NCBI GenBank assembly: GCA_001724855.1
Contig: MEED01000019.1
Coordinates: forward strand, 1-64,000
Direction of reading: 5' to 3'
DNA: 64,000 bases
Source of the DNA: Lautropia sp. SCN 69-89
GTDB taxonomy: Bacteria > Pseudomonadota > Gammaproteobacteria > Burkholderiales > Burkholderiaceae_E
Part shown: positions 1-8,287 of the stretch, one piece after another
How the letters are laid out: each line of letters begins with the position of its first letter
Position numbering within the stretch: the first letter of the stretch is position 1
Program-made: the position numbers and the translations under genes
Notes under the pieces: generated by a model
What the model was told of the DNA's origin: nothing
Databases searched by the model: none
What the model saw: the letters and a program-made list of their open reading frames with translations, nothing else

Positions 1-1166
1 CGCGGCCTCGTTCAACACGCCGATCGCCGGCGTGGTGTTCGCGATGGAAGTCGTGATGCTCGAGTACACGCTGGTCGGCTTCGCACCGGTGATCCTCGCT
101 GCGGTCAGCGCGACAGCGCTGAGCTGGCTGGTCTACGGCGCCGACCCGGCGTTCACGGTTCCGGAGATGCGACAGCCCTCGCTGCTGGAACTGCCCTGGA
201 TCGTGCTGCTCGGGCTCGTCGTCGGTGCGCTGGCGGCAGCCTACGTGGCCGGCACGCGCCAGCTCGACCGGCGTTCGCGCGAGTTGCCGCTCTGGTTGCG
301 CACGACGCTGGCCGGCGCGTTCACGGGCCTGTGCGCGCTGGGCGTGCCGCAGGTGATGGGACTGGGCTACGACACCGTGCAGCTGGCGCTGCTCGGGGAG
401 ATCGCGCTGTCGACGCTGGTGGCGATCGCGCTGCTGAAGCTGGCGGCGACCGTCGCGTGCGGCGGGCTCGGCTTGCCTGGCGGCCTCATCGGGCCGATGG
501 TCGTGATGGGTGCGGCGGCGGGCGGGGGGCGCGAGCCTGCAGGCGCCACTGGCTGCACTGATGGCGATCCTCGAGCTGACCGGTAGCGCCAGGGTACTGC
601 TGCCCGGAATGGCCGCCGTCATTCCGGCACTGCTCGTGGCTCGCTCGGTGTTCGGGCAGGACCCGATCTTCGTCGCGATCCTGCGCGGGCGCGGAATGGA
701 CTACCGTTTCGACCCGGTTGCCGCGCTGCTCGACCGCACCGGGGTCGCTGCGGCGATGAACCGGCGCTTCGCGATCGTCGACCGCGCGGCCTCGCCTGCG
801 CAGTGGGAACAGGCGCTCGCCACGGCTCCCGACTGGCTGCTGGTCGCCGACGGCGACGCGATCGGCGCGATACTGCAGCCGCCGGCGCCTGCGGCAGCCC
901 AGGACGGCCGCAGCCGCGATCGGTCCGAAGCGCGGAGCGCGGTCGATTCAGGCGAAACCGCCGGCCTCGCCGAGGCGGCGCAGCGCGAGTCGGGGCCCTT
1001 CGCGACCGTGTCGCCGCATGCGACGCTGGGCGAGACCCTGCGCCGCCTCGACGCCGCCGGAGCCCGGCTCGCGCTCGTCTGCAGCGGCGAGACCGCGCGA
1101 GTCGGCGAAGTCTTCGGGGTCGTGGAGCGGCGGGACATCGATGCGAACGTCGGCTACCGCGTCTGA
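1..1166 (+). pseudogene. ClC-family chloride channel, 5' truncated by the window and internally broken
   Basis: This is the C-terminal half of a ClC-type chloride channel or transporter, an inner-membrane protein that moves chloride. The first frame carries the family core (NTPIAGVVFAMEV, then helices ending in GLPGGLIGPMVVMGAAAGG). The second frame resumes at about 538 with ASLQAPLAALMAILELTG and LPGMAAVIPALL, both typical of the last ClC helices. A degenerate CBS-like soluble tail follows to the TGA at 1164-1166. The two halves are in different frames. By comparison with the family, roughly 30 residues (one helix and a loop) are missing at the join near 515-540, in a G-rich run. The break is therefore a deletion of about 90 bases plus a frame change, not a single-base slip. 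It may be a true pseudogene or an assembly gap. The family call is firm; the cause of the break is not. Confidence 0.8.
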
Positions 1167-1184
1167 GCGCCTTCGCCGGTGCCG

Positions 1185-1967
1185 CTACTTCGCGAACTTC
1201 CTGAACTGCGGCTTGCGTTTCTCGAGAAACGCCTGCACGCCCTCGCGCGACTCTTCGGTGTCGTAGTACAGCTTGAGCGCGTACATGCCCATGCCGGCGA
1301 TGCCGGACTGGTGCGCGGTGTCCATGTTGAACGAGCGCTTGGCGATCGCGATCGCGGTCGGGCTCTTCTCCATGATCTCGTCGCACCACTTCTGCACCTC
1401 GGCGTCGAGCTGCTCGTGGGGCACTACCGCGTTGACCAGCCCCATCGCCAGCGCCTCGGCGGCCGGATAGCGCCGGCACAGGTACCAGATCTCGCGCGCC
1501 TTCTTCTCGCCGACCACGCGCGCCAGGTACGCGGTGCCGTATCCCGGGTCGACCGAACCCACCTTCGGCCCGACCTGGCCGAACACCGCCTTCTCGGAGG
1601 CGATGGTGAAGTCGCAGATCGTGCACAGCACGTTGCCGCCGCCGATCGCATAGCCCTGCACGCGCGCGATGACCGGCTTGGGCACGTCGCGGATCGCGGC
1701 GTGCAGTTCCTCGATCGGCAGGCCGATCGTGCCCCGGCCGTCGTACTGGCCCTCGTGAGCCGACTGGTCGCCGCCGGTGCAGAACGCGCGGTCGCCGGCG
1801 CCGGCCAGCACGATCGCGCCGATCGCGCGATCGTACCCGGCGCGGTTGATCGCGTGGATCAGTTCGTCGCAGGTACGGCCGCGGAACGCGTTCATCCTGT
1901 CGGGCCGGTTGATCGTGATCCACGCCGCGCCGTTGCGCACCTCGTAGAGGATGTCCTGATAGTCCAT
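1185..1967 (-). CDS. badI: 2-ketocyclohexanecarboxyl-CoA hydrolase (BadI-like, crotonase superfamily)
   Basis: A 260-residue crotonase-fold enzyme. In Rhodopseudomonas palustris and relatives BadI opens the ring of 2-ketocyclohexane-1-carboxyl-CoA hydrolytically to give pimelyl-CoA, a late step of anaerobic benzoyl-CoA and cyclohexanecarboxylate degradation. The protein matches my memory of BadI almost end to end: INRPDRMNAFRG, AFCTGGDQS, RVQGYAIGGGNVL as the oxyanion hole, GQVGPKVGSVDPGYGTA, and the C-terminal SFNMDTAHQSGIAGMGMYAL. MenB (naphthoyl-CoA synthase) is the nearest other family, but no menaquinone genes lie nearby. The ATG at 1967 is chosen because residues upstream of it resemble nothing, while homology starts directly after it. 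The gene lies 62 bases downstream of moaC on the same strand. No other bad genes are in the window, so it is an orphan here. Confidence 0.87.
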   Translation of the reverse strand: MDYQDILYEVRNGAAWITINRPDRMNAFRGRTCDELIHAINRAGYDRAIGAIVLAGAGDRAFCTGGDQSAHEGQYDGRGTIGLPIEELHAAIRDVPKPVIARVQGYAIGGGNVLCTICDFTIASEKAVFGQVGPKVGSVDPGYGTAYLARVVGEKKAREIWYLCRRYPAAEALAMGLVNAVVPHEQLDAEVQKWCDEIMEKSPTAIAIAKRSFNMDTAHQSGIAGMGMYALKLYYDTEESREGVQAFLEKRKPQFRKFAK

Positions 1968-2029
1968 GTTCGTCCGCCGTGGTGGGAGTGGGTCGGCGAC
2001 GCCTCGCGGCCGGCGCCGGTGGGTCGGCG

Positions 2030-2536
2030 TCAGGCGCCAGCCACGAAACTGCCGCTCTTGCCGCCGTGCTTTTCCATCAGCTGCACGCGCTCGATCACCA
2101 TGCCGCGATCGACCGCCTTGCACATGTCGTAGACGGTGAGCAGGCCGACCTGCACCGCGGTGAGCGCTTCCATTTCGACGCCGGTCTTGCCGTCGCACTC
2201 GACGGTGGCGATGCAATGCACGGCGCTGGCCGCTTCGTCGATGTCGAAGTCGACCGCGACCCGGGTGATCGGCAGCGGATGGCACAGCGGAATCAGGTCG
2301 GCGGTGCGCTTGGCGCCCTGGATCGCCGCGATGCGCGCCACGCCGATCACGTCGCCCTTCTTCGCGGTGCCCTCGCGCACCAGGGCCAGCGTCGTGGGCA
2401 GCATGCGGATCGTGCCGCGCGCCACCGCCACGCGATGCGTGATTGCCTTGCCGGCGACATCGACCATGTGGGCGTGCCCGGCAGCGTCGAAATGGGTCAG
2501 CGCGTCGCCCGGCGCAGCTCGGGTGGCTCTCGTCAT
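2030..2536 (-). CDS. moaC: Cyclic pyranopterin monophosphate synthase MoaC
   Basis: MoaC carries out the second half of the first step of molybdenum cofactor synthesis, turning the MoaA product into cyclic pyranopterin monophosphate in the cytoplasm. The 168-residue protein shows the family landmarks: [15 protein letters not shown] near the start, [27 protein letters not shown] in the middle, then [17 protein letters not shown] and [15 protein letters not shown]. The ATG at 2536 gives the normal family N-terminus, and the frame upstream of it is not conserved. It is transcribed divergently from the M48 protease, with about 50 bases between the two starts. An AT-rich TATGAT patch there (2557-2562) could be part of a promoter for either gene. 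moaC beside an M48 protease gene is a common arrangement in Burkholderiales, as far as I recall. Confidence 0.95.
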   Translation of the reverse strand: MTRATRAAPGDALTHFDAAGHAHMVDVAGKAITHRVAVARGTIRMLPTTLALVREGTAKKGDVIGVARIAAIQGAKRTADLIPLCHPLPITRVAVDFDIDEAASAVHCIATVECDGKTGVEMEALTAVQVGLLTVYDMCKAVDRGMVIERVQLMEKHGGKSGSFVAGA

Positions 2537-2586
2537 GGTGTGGCTCCGGTCCCGACTATGATAGCAACCCCTCCCCCGGATTCGCC

Positions 2587-4077
2587 GTGTTGCCGAGCCG
2601 TACCCTGTCATCGCGCTGCCTGGCGGCCTTGCTGGCCGGAACGCTGTCGTTCGCCCCGCCGTTGGCGCGTGCGCAGGTCGACAACCTGCCCAGGCTGGGC
2701 GACGCCTCGGCCGACGAGATGTCGCCGGCCACCGAGCGTCGCATCGGCGAGTCGATCGTGCGCGAGATGCAGCGGCGTGGCATGGTCTACGACGACGTCG
2801 AGATCACCGATTACCTGAACCGCTTCGCCGCGACCCTGACGGCGACGACACCGGCGTCGGGCTACGACTTCGAGTTCTTCCTGGTGCGCGACAGCACGCT
2901 CAACGCATTCGCGCTGCCCGGAGGCTACATCGGCGTGCACACCGGCCTGATCGTCGCGTCGCAGTCGGAGTCCGAACTGGCGTCGGTGCTGGCGCACGAG
3001 ATCGGCCACGTGACCCAGCGGCACCTGGCGCGCATGCTCGCGCGCGAGCGCCAGGCATCGGTGGTGATGCTCGCCTCGCTGGTGCTCGCGATGCTGGCGG
3101 CGCGTTCGAACCCGCAGGCGATCGGCGGGCTGGCCTCGCTCGGCGGCACGGTCGCGCAGTCGCAGATGCTCAGCTTCTCGCGCGACGCGGAGCGCGAGGC
3201 CGACCGCGTCGGTCTCGACATCCTGCGCCAGGGCGGCTTCGACGCCAACGGCATGGTGTCCTTCTTCGGGCGCCTGCAGCAGGCCGGCCGCCTGTACGAC
3301 AGCAATGCGCCCGAATACCTGCGCACGCACCCGGTCACCACCGAGCGCATGGCCGACATCCAGAGCCGCGTCGGCGAGACACGCTACCGGCAGCGGGCCG
3401 ACAGCGTCGACTTCCGGCTCGTGCGCGCGAGGCTGCGCGCGCTGTCCGATACCAGCGTCGACGGCCTGCGGCTCACGCGTGCGCAATTCGAGCGCAGTGT
3501 GCGCGAACGCACGATCGACGATGCGGCCAACTGGTTCGGGCTGGCTACGGTGGCAACCGCGGCCCGCGACTGGCCCGCCGCGCGCAAGGCGCTCGCCGAG
3601 GTGCGCCGCAGACTGCCCGCCGGGCACCCGTTCGTCGAGCGGCTGGCTGCGCGCATCGAACTTGACTCCGGCGATCCGGCGTCGGCGCAGGCCATCGTCG
3701 AGGCGGCGCTGGCGCGCTTTCCGTCGTCGCGAGCGCTGGTGCAGATGCGGGCCACGGTGCTGCTCGCGCGGCGCGACTACTCGGCAGCGGTGCCGGTGCT
3801 GGAGGACGCGCTGAAGCTGTACCGCAGCGACGCCGGCCTGTGGCGGATGCTGTCGGAGGCACAGGGCGGGCTGGGCCAGGCCGCCCGCGCCCATCGCGCC
3901 GCGGCCGAACAGTACGTGCTGCTGGGCGCGACGCCCGCGGCGATCGAGCAGCTGCGGCTGGCGCAGCGCGCCGGCGGGCTCGATTTCCACACCGCTTCGC
4001 AGGTCGACGCCCGGCGGCGCGAGCTCGAGGCGCAGTGGCGCGAAGAGCAGCAGGAGCGCCGCGAGAGCCAGCGCTAG
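2587..4077 (+). CDS. bepA: Periplasmic M48 metalloprotease with TPR tail (BepA/YfgC-like)
   Basis: A zinc metalloprotease and chaperone of the periplasm. BepA in E. coli degrades stalled LptD and assists outer-membrane protein assembly. Starting at GTG 2587 the protein has 496 residues, close to the 487 of E. coli BepA. A signal peptide ends at about ARA-Q (residues 1-28). The zinc motif HEIGH is at residues 137-141, and the third ligand lies in the EREAD stretch at about 202-206. The active-site plug region and [20 protein letters not shown] fit subfamily M48C. Residues after about 280 form helical repeats consistent with TPRs. A TTG follows the GTG, so the exact start is uncertain by one codon. 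The gene ends in CTAG, which also carries the stop of the convergent gene, so the two overlap by four bases. Confidence 0.9.
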   Translation: MLPSRTLSSRCLAALLAGTLSFAPPLARAQVDNLPRLGDASADEMSPATERRIGESIVREMQRRGMVYDDVEITDYLNRFAATLTATTPASGYDFEFFLVRDSTLNAFALPGGYIGVHTGLIVASQSESELASVLAHEIGHVTQRHLARMLARERQASVVMLASLVLAMLAARSNPQAIGGLASLGGTVAQSQMLSFSRDAEREADRVGLDILRQGGFDANGMVSFFGRLQQAGRLYDSNAPEYLRTHPVTTERMADIQSRVGETRYRQRADSVDFRLVRARLRALSDTSVDGLRLTRAQFERSVRERTIDDAANWFGLATVATAARDWPAARKALAEVRRRLPAGHPFVERLAARIELDSGDPASAQAIVEAALARFPSSRALVQMRATVLLARRDYSAAVPVLEDALKLYRSDAGLWRMLSEAQGGLGQAARAHRAAAEQYVLLGATPAAIEQLRLAQRAGGLDFHTASQVDARRRELEAQWREEQQERRESQR

Positions 4078-4628
4078 GGCCGCGGCGTCGCGACGAAGCC
4101 GAGGGCCTGCGCAGCCGAAGCGCAGGGCTGCAGGCGCAGTGCGTGCCCGTCGGCGATGAGCACGATGTCATCGCCGTCCTGCGCAAGATCGAGCATCGCC
4201 AGATCGAGATCGTGGACCACGGCCGGACCGGCGTCGGTGCGCAGCAGCACCTCGCCGTCGGGGCCGAGCCAGCCCGCATCGATCCGCATCACCGCAACGC
4301 CGGTGTGCGTAACCAGTCTCAGCCGCGGCGCGACGGCGAGCACGCGCAGCACCAGCGGTGCCGACTCGATGTCCACGTAGACGCGCTGCGGACCGTTCTG
4401 CCAGTACCAGCGGCCGTCCTCGTCGGCGGTGTAGTTGCGGCCGATGAACTCGACGATTCCCGGATGGCTGATCGGGCTGCCCGCGCCGTCGCGGGTTTCG
4501 TCGAAGCCGGCGCGGCCGCGATCCACCAGCAGCCAGCGTCCGCGGCGATCGAGCCGCAGCCAGCCGAATACGGCAGGCACCGCGGGCCAGCGCGCCATCG
4601 CGCGAATCACCTCTTCATCCATCGGCAA
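4074..4628 (-). CDS. Conserved protein of unknown function, 184 residues
   Basis: I do not recognise a named family. The protein is soluble, with no signal peptide or membrane segment. It has a patterned middle (RNYTADEDGRWYWQNGPQRVYV) and a regular run of short beta-like segments, including LRLVTHTGVAVMRIDAGWLGPDGEVLLRT. It overlaps the upstream hydrolase gene by 14 bases, so the two are almost certainly co-transcribed and translationally coupled. It ends convergently with the M48 protease gene over a shared CTAG. From memory, similar proteins sit next to YheT-type hydrolases in other Burkholderiales, which suggests a linked role, but I cannot name one. Confidence 0.75.
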   Translation of the reverse strand: MPMDEEVIRAMARWPAVPAVFGWLRLDRRGRWLLVDRGRAGFDETRDGAGSPISHPGIVEFIGRNYTADEDGRWYWQNGPQRVYVDIESAPLVLRVLAVAPRLRLVTHTGVAVMRIDAGWLGPDGEVLLRTDAGPAVVHDLDLAMLDLAQDGDDIVLIADGHALRLQPCASAAQALGFVATPRP

Positions 4629-5610
4629 GCGCTCCGGCCAGGTGATCCAGCGCGCGCGCGGGCAGCCAGTCGAGGCGGCCTGGCGGAAGCCCCTGGGGAA
4701 AGCCGGCGTGGCCGCCTGCGCCCGGGTAGTCGAGCACGACGTGGGTGGAGACCTCGTCGCGCAACGCCAGCGCCCGCGCAGGCAGGAACGGATCGTTGAG
4801 CGCGTTCAGCACCAGCGTGGGCACGTGGATGTCGGCGAGGAAGCGCCGGCACGACGAGCGTTCCCAGTAGTCGAAGCAGCTCGCGAAGCCGTGCAGCGGC
4901 GCGGTCACCGCGTCGTCGAAGTCGAAGAAGTCGCGCGAGCGCAGCATCCGCGGGCCGTCGAACAGGCCCGGGTACTGCGCGAGCTTGGCCGCGCTCTTGC
5001 GCTTGAGCGTCTTCAGGAAGTGCCGCATGTAGACGAGGTTGAAGCCGCGCGACAGCACGACGGCGCTCGCGTGCAGGTCGTGCGGTGCCGAGACTGCCGC
5101 GGCCGCGCGCACGACGTCGCGCGCGGACTCGCGCTGCTCGCCGAGCCACTTGAGCAGCGTGTTCGCACCGAGCGAGACGCCCATTGCGACGAGCGGCGCG
5201 CCGGGCGTTGCGCTGCGCGCGAAGCGGCGCAGGATCCAGTCGATCTCGGCCGAGTCGCCCGAATGGTAGGCGCGCGGCGCGCGGTTCAGTTCGCCGCTGC
5301 AGCCGCGGAAATGCGCCACCGCGAAGTGCCAGCCGCGCGCCTGCGCGCCTGCCGCGATCGCGCGCGCGTAGTGGCTGCGCGAACCGCCTTCGAGCCCGTG
5401 GAACAGGACCAGCCGCGGCGCGGTGTCGCCGGGATGCGGATCGGACGGGCCGGGCAGCGCGAAATCGACGTCGATGAAGTCGTCGTCGGGCGTGGCCCAG
5501 CGTTCGCGGCGCCAGCGGATCGACGGACACGGCGACAGCGTCGCCGGCCAGATCGTCTGCAGGTGCGACCCCGGCAGCCAGCGGGGCGCCCGGTACGCGG
5601 CGACGGGCAT
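4615..5610 (-). CDS. Alpha/beta hydrolase of the YheT (UPF0017) family
   Basis: A 331-residue cytoplasmic alpha/beta hydrolase. The YheT/ABHD family is annotated as esterase-like and its substrates are mostly unknown. Diagnostic pieces are the N-terminal RAPRWLPGSHLQTIWPA, the FHGLEGGSRSHYARAI oxyanion region, FRGCSGELNRAPRAYHSGD, the nucleophile elbow AMGVSLGANTLLKWLGE (Ser in GVSLG), and the late ALNDPFLP (Asp) and DYPGAGGHAGF (His) segments. All members of the catalytic triad are present. It heads a two-gene unit with the unknown 184-residue protein. Family assignment is confident, substrate unknown. Confidence 0.9.
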   Translation of the reverse strand: MPVAAYRAPRWLPGSHLQTIWPATLSPCPSIRWRRERWATPDDDFIDVDFALPGPSDPHPGDTAPRLVLFHGLEGGSRSHYARAIAAGAQARGWHFAVAHFRGCSGELNRAPRAYHSGDSAEIDWILRRFARSATPGAPLVAMGVSLGANTLLKWLGEQRESARDVVRAAAAVSAPHDLHASAVVLSRGFNLVYMRHFLKTLKRKSAAKLAQYPGLFDGPRMLRSRDFFDFDDAVTAPLHGFASCFDYWERSSCRRFLADIHVPTLVLNALNDPFLPARALALRDEVSTHVVLDYPGAGGHAGFPQGLPPGRLDWLPARALDHLAGALADG

Positions 5611-5645
5611 CGACCGGCTCCGGCCCGCGGGCGCGCGCCGCGTCG

Positions 5646-6074
5646 TCAGTGCAGCACCGTCGAGCTCGCGAGCGTCGGCGGGTCGCCGGAGCCCGGGCCG
5701 GAATGGTGCAGCAGGATGCGCCAGCCGTTGGCGTGCTTGATGTAGACGTTGGTGGCCACGCAGCAGACCAGTTCCTGGCCGGTGCGGCCGGTGACGACCA
5801 CCTGCTCGACCAGGTTGTGCACCGCGAGCATCGCGCCGGTGAGCGCGCGTACTTCATCGACGCGCACGTCCACGCCGCCGCCGGCGAAGATCGCGGCCCA
5901 CGATGCGCGGATCGCGTCGAGCCCGATCAGGCGCTGGTGCCCGGGGTGCACGCACATCACCTCGTCGTCGTCGGCCCACAGGGCCATCATCGCCTCGAGG
6001 TCGGCGCGTCGCATCGCGTCGTAGAAAGCTTCCTCGGCGGCTTCGGCGGTGGAGAGAATCGGCGCGCGGCGCAT
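5646..6074 (-). CDS. NTF2-like / SnoaL-type protein (DUF4440-like)
   Basis: A 142-residue cone-shaped NTF2-fold protein. The pattern AAEEAFYDAMRRADLEAMMALWADDDEVMCVHPGHQRLIGLDAIRASWAAIF is typical of the SnoaL/DUF4440 group. The later strands, HNLVEQVV, CVATNVYIKHANGWRILLHH, complete the fold. Such proteins bind small ligands or act as isomerase-like enzymes. Here no specific activity can be read from the sequence. The ATG at 6074 gives the normal family N-terminus; the longer open frame upstream is not conserved protein. It lies 35 bases upstream of the YheT-type hydrolase gene and 53 bases downstream of waaF on the same strand, so one long transcript is plausible. Confidence 0.85.
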   Translation of the reverse strand: MRRAPILSTAEAAEEAFYDAMRRADLEAMMALWADDDEVMCVHPGHQRLIGLDAIRASWAAIFAGGGVDVRVDEVRALTGAMLAVHNLVEQVVVTGRTGQELVCCVATNVYIKHANGWRILLHHSGPGSGDPPTLASSTVLH

Positions 6075-6127
6075 CGCTGGTGGGCGTTTCGACGAAACCC
6101 GCAGTGTATGCGGTCCGCGGTGCAGGC

Positions 6128-7180
6128 TCAGCGCACCGGGCGGGCGCCAGCCGCCTCGAAGTGCATCACCTTCGACAGGCTCTCGAAGACGACCGACGGG
6201 GCGATGCGGCTCAGGCAGTCGGGGTCGCCCTTGGCGCAGGCGGGTCGGGCGCACGGCGGCGTGCATTCGCGATCCAGCCATTCGACCCGCGCGCGCGGCG
6301 AGCGCGGCGGACTGTGGCGCGGATCGCCGCTGCCGAAGATCGCGACCTGCGGCCGGCCAAAAGCGGCAGCCAGGTGCATCAGCCCCGTATCGCCGGAGAC
6401 CACGCCGCTCGCCTGGGACACCAGCGCGATCGCCTCGCCGACCGAGGTTTCGCCGGCCAGGTTGCGCAGCGACAAGCCGGACAGCGCGGTGATCTCGGTG
6501 GCCACCGCGCGATCGCGCGCGGAACCGACCAGGATCAGTTGCGCCTCCGGCCACTCGTCGGCCAGCAGGTTCGCCAGCGCGGCATAGTGGCGCCGGGGCC
6601 AGCGCGGGGCGCTGCGGCCGCCGTCGGGGCACAGCACGATGACCGGCGCGGAAGGGTCGATGGCGAAGCGGGTGCGCACTGCGCGCTCCCGCTTCGCCTG
6701 TCGGGCAAGGCGGGGAGCGGGCAGCGCGCCCGCGAGCGGCTGGTTCGGCGCGAAGGCCAGCCGTGCGTAATGCTCGACCCGGGGAAGCGGATCCGCGGCC
6801 TGCGCTTCGTGGACCCGGTTCAGCAACAGCCGGTGCGCCTCGCCGCAGTAGCCGATGCGCTCGGGAATGCCGGCGATGAGCGCGGCCAGCATCGAACCCG
6901 GCGGGTCGGCCAGCGCGTAGGCACGGCGGTAGTCGCGCGCGCGCAGCCGCAAGCCGAGGCGGCAGGCGCGGCCCAGGCGCGCCAGCGTCGCGCCGGTACC
7001 GGCTGCGTCGAATACTTCGCTCACCTCGGGCATGGCACGGAACACCGAAGCGATGCGCCGCGGGCTCAGCACGTCGATGCGCAGCGAGGGTTCCCGCTGG
7101 CGCAGCAGGGCCAGCAGCGGCTGCGCCATGACGGCGTCGCCGATGCGATTCGGAGCGATCACGAGCGCGCTGGCACTCAT
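6128..7180 (-). CDS. waaF: ADP-heptose:LPS heptosyltransferase II (WaaF/RfaF)
   Basis: A 350-residue GT9 glycosyltransferase that adds the second heptose to the lipopolysaccharide inner core on the cytoplasmic face of the inner membrane. The start (LVIAPNRIGDAVMAQPLLALL) is the GT9 acceptor-side motif. PVIVLCPDGGRSAPRWPRRHYAAL and VVSGDTGLMHLAAAFGRPQVAIFGSGDPRHSPP form the ADP-heptose site. The Cys-rich tail (CTPPCARPACAKGDPDC) is typical of WaaF rather than WaaC. The ATG at 7180 begins the homology. In other Burkholderiales, as I recall, waaF follows ilvE and a zf-CHCC gene directly. Here 4.6 kb of oxidoreductase genes lie between them. Confidence 0.92.
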   Translation of the reverse strand: MSASALVIAPNRIGDAVMAQPLLALLRQREPSLRIDVLSPRRIASVFRAMPEVSEVFDAAGTGATLARLGRACRLGLRLRARDYRRAYALADPPGSMLAALIAGIPERIGYCGEAHRLLLNRVHEAQAADPLPRVEHYARLAFAPNQPLAGALPAPRLARQAKRERAVRTRFAIDPSAPVIVLCPDGGRSAPRWPRRHYAALANLLADEWPEAQLILVGSARDRAVATEITALSGLSLRNLAGETSVGEAIALVSQASGVVSGDTGLMHLAAAFGRPQVAIFGSGDPRHSPPRSPRARVEWLDRECTPPCARPACAKGDPDCLSRIAPSVVFESLSKVMHFEAAGARPVR

Positions 7181-7359
7181 GCGGGGATCCCGGCCGGGCT
7201 CACTCTGGTTATGTTGTCGGATCGTACGCCTGGGTGCGCCATTGTGGCGAGCGAGCCGGCTCGGCGCGCCGACCTTTTTCACGTCGGCCGGATTGACGCC
7301 GCCGCGCCTCGCCGACGGCAGGGCACCGGCGGGACGGGACGCAAGGACGGCGCGCAGCG
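7181..7359. other. Non-coding spacer between waaF and the oxidoreductase cluster
   Basis: At 179 bases this is one of the longest spacers in the window. I see no protein. It contains a palindromic GAGCCGGCTC near 7252 and a six-pair stem, GCCGAC/GTCGGC at 7268-7273 and 7283-7288, with a T-rich loop. There is no T tract placed to act as a terminator for the oxidoreductase genes. It must hold the waaF promoter if waaF is not read from upstream. It may be the junction of an inserted block. Confidence 0.5.
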
Positions 7360-8259
7360 CTACGCGGCCGCGACCGGATTCACTTCGCTCGCCGCCACCC
7401 GCTGCATCAACCGCTCCCACCCGGCGTCGACATCGGCCTGCAGCGTCTCGATCTCATGCTGCTTCAGGTGCCGGTAGCGGCGCTGAAGCGCGAGGTAGTC
7501 GGCGACCGGCCGCGTGCGCCGCGCGTGGTTGAGCGTGTAGCGGTAGCCGTCCTCGACCTCGTACAGCGGGAACACGCCGCTCTCCACCGCGAAGCGTGCG
7601 GCTCGCAGCCCGCCGTCGTCGGGCAGGCCCCAGCCGTCGATGCACGGGATCAGAAGCGTCAGCAACCGCGTACCCCGGATCGTCTTCGCCTTGTTCACCT
7701 TGCGCACCAGATCGGGCAGGAAGCCGGCAGTGGCCGTCGCCGCATACGGGACCTCGTGCGCGGCCATGATCTCGGTGAGGTTCTTCTTCCGCGACAGCTT
7801 GCCTGCGGGTGTCGACCCGGTCGATGCGTAGCGCGGCGTCGACGACGATTTCTGCGCGCCGGTGTTCATGTAGCCCTCGTTGTCGAGGCACACGTAGAGG
7901 AAGTTCTCGTTGCGCTCGGCTGCCGACGACAGGCACTGGAAGCCGATGTCGTAGGTGCCGCCGTCTCCGGCGAAGACGACCACCTGCGTGTCGTGCTTGC
8001 CCTGTGCGTCGAGCGCGCGGCGCAGCCCGGAAGCGGCCGCCGCGCTGGACTCCAGCGTCGGCTGGTACACCGGAATGCGCAGCGACGAGAACGGCTGCGG
8101 TCCGGCGATGATGGCCATGCACGACGGCGGGACGACGGCCACGGTGTCCGGTCCGAGCGTGGCGAGCACGTGCCGGACCGACAGCGCCTCGATGCACCCC
8201 GGGCACGCCGCGTGTCCCGAGCAGAACATCGCTTCTTCGGCGACTTCGAGCTTTCTCAT
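7360..8259 (-). CDS. 2-oxoacid:acceptor oxidoreductase, beta (TPP-binding) subunit
   Basis: The thiamine-diphosphate subunit of a PorB-type 2-oxoacid oxidoreductase, which decarboxylates a 2-oxoacid to an acyl-CoA. In the 299-residue protein an N-terminal cysteine group ([10 protein letters not shown], residues 13-22) can ligate a 4Fe-4S cluster. The TPP/Mg motif is [11 protein letters not shown] followed by [18 protein letters not shown]. The ATG at 8259 is chosen over one eight codons upstream because an AGGGAG ribosome site sits just before it. It is the last gene of a gamma, flavoprotein, alpha, beta cluster. Candidate substrates include pyruvate, 2-oxoglutarate, aryl-pyruvates and phenylglyoxylate; sequence alone does not decide between them. 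Confidence 0.9.
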   Translation of the reverse strand: MRKLEVAEEAMFCSGHAACPGCIEALSVRHVLATLGPDTVAVVPPSCMAIIAGPQPFSSLRIPVYQPTLESSAAAASGLRRALDAQGKHDTQVVVFAGDGGTYDIGFQCLSSAAERNENFLYVCLDNEGYMNTGAQKSSSTPRYASTGSTPAGKLSRKKNLTEIMAAHEVPYAATATAGFLPDLVRKVNKAKTIRGTRLLTLLIPCIDGWGLPDDGGLRAARFAVESGVFPLYEVEDGYRYTLNHARRTRPVADYLALQRRYRHLKQHEIETLQADVDAGWERLMQRVAASEVNPVAAA

Positions 8260-8287
8260 CGCGATCTCCCTGTTTGCGCGCAACGCG

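Noticed and set aside
7268-7288. Six-pair hairpin with T-rich loop as a terminator of the oxidoreductase genes
   Set aside because: The T residues lie in the loop, not after the stem on either strand.
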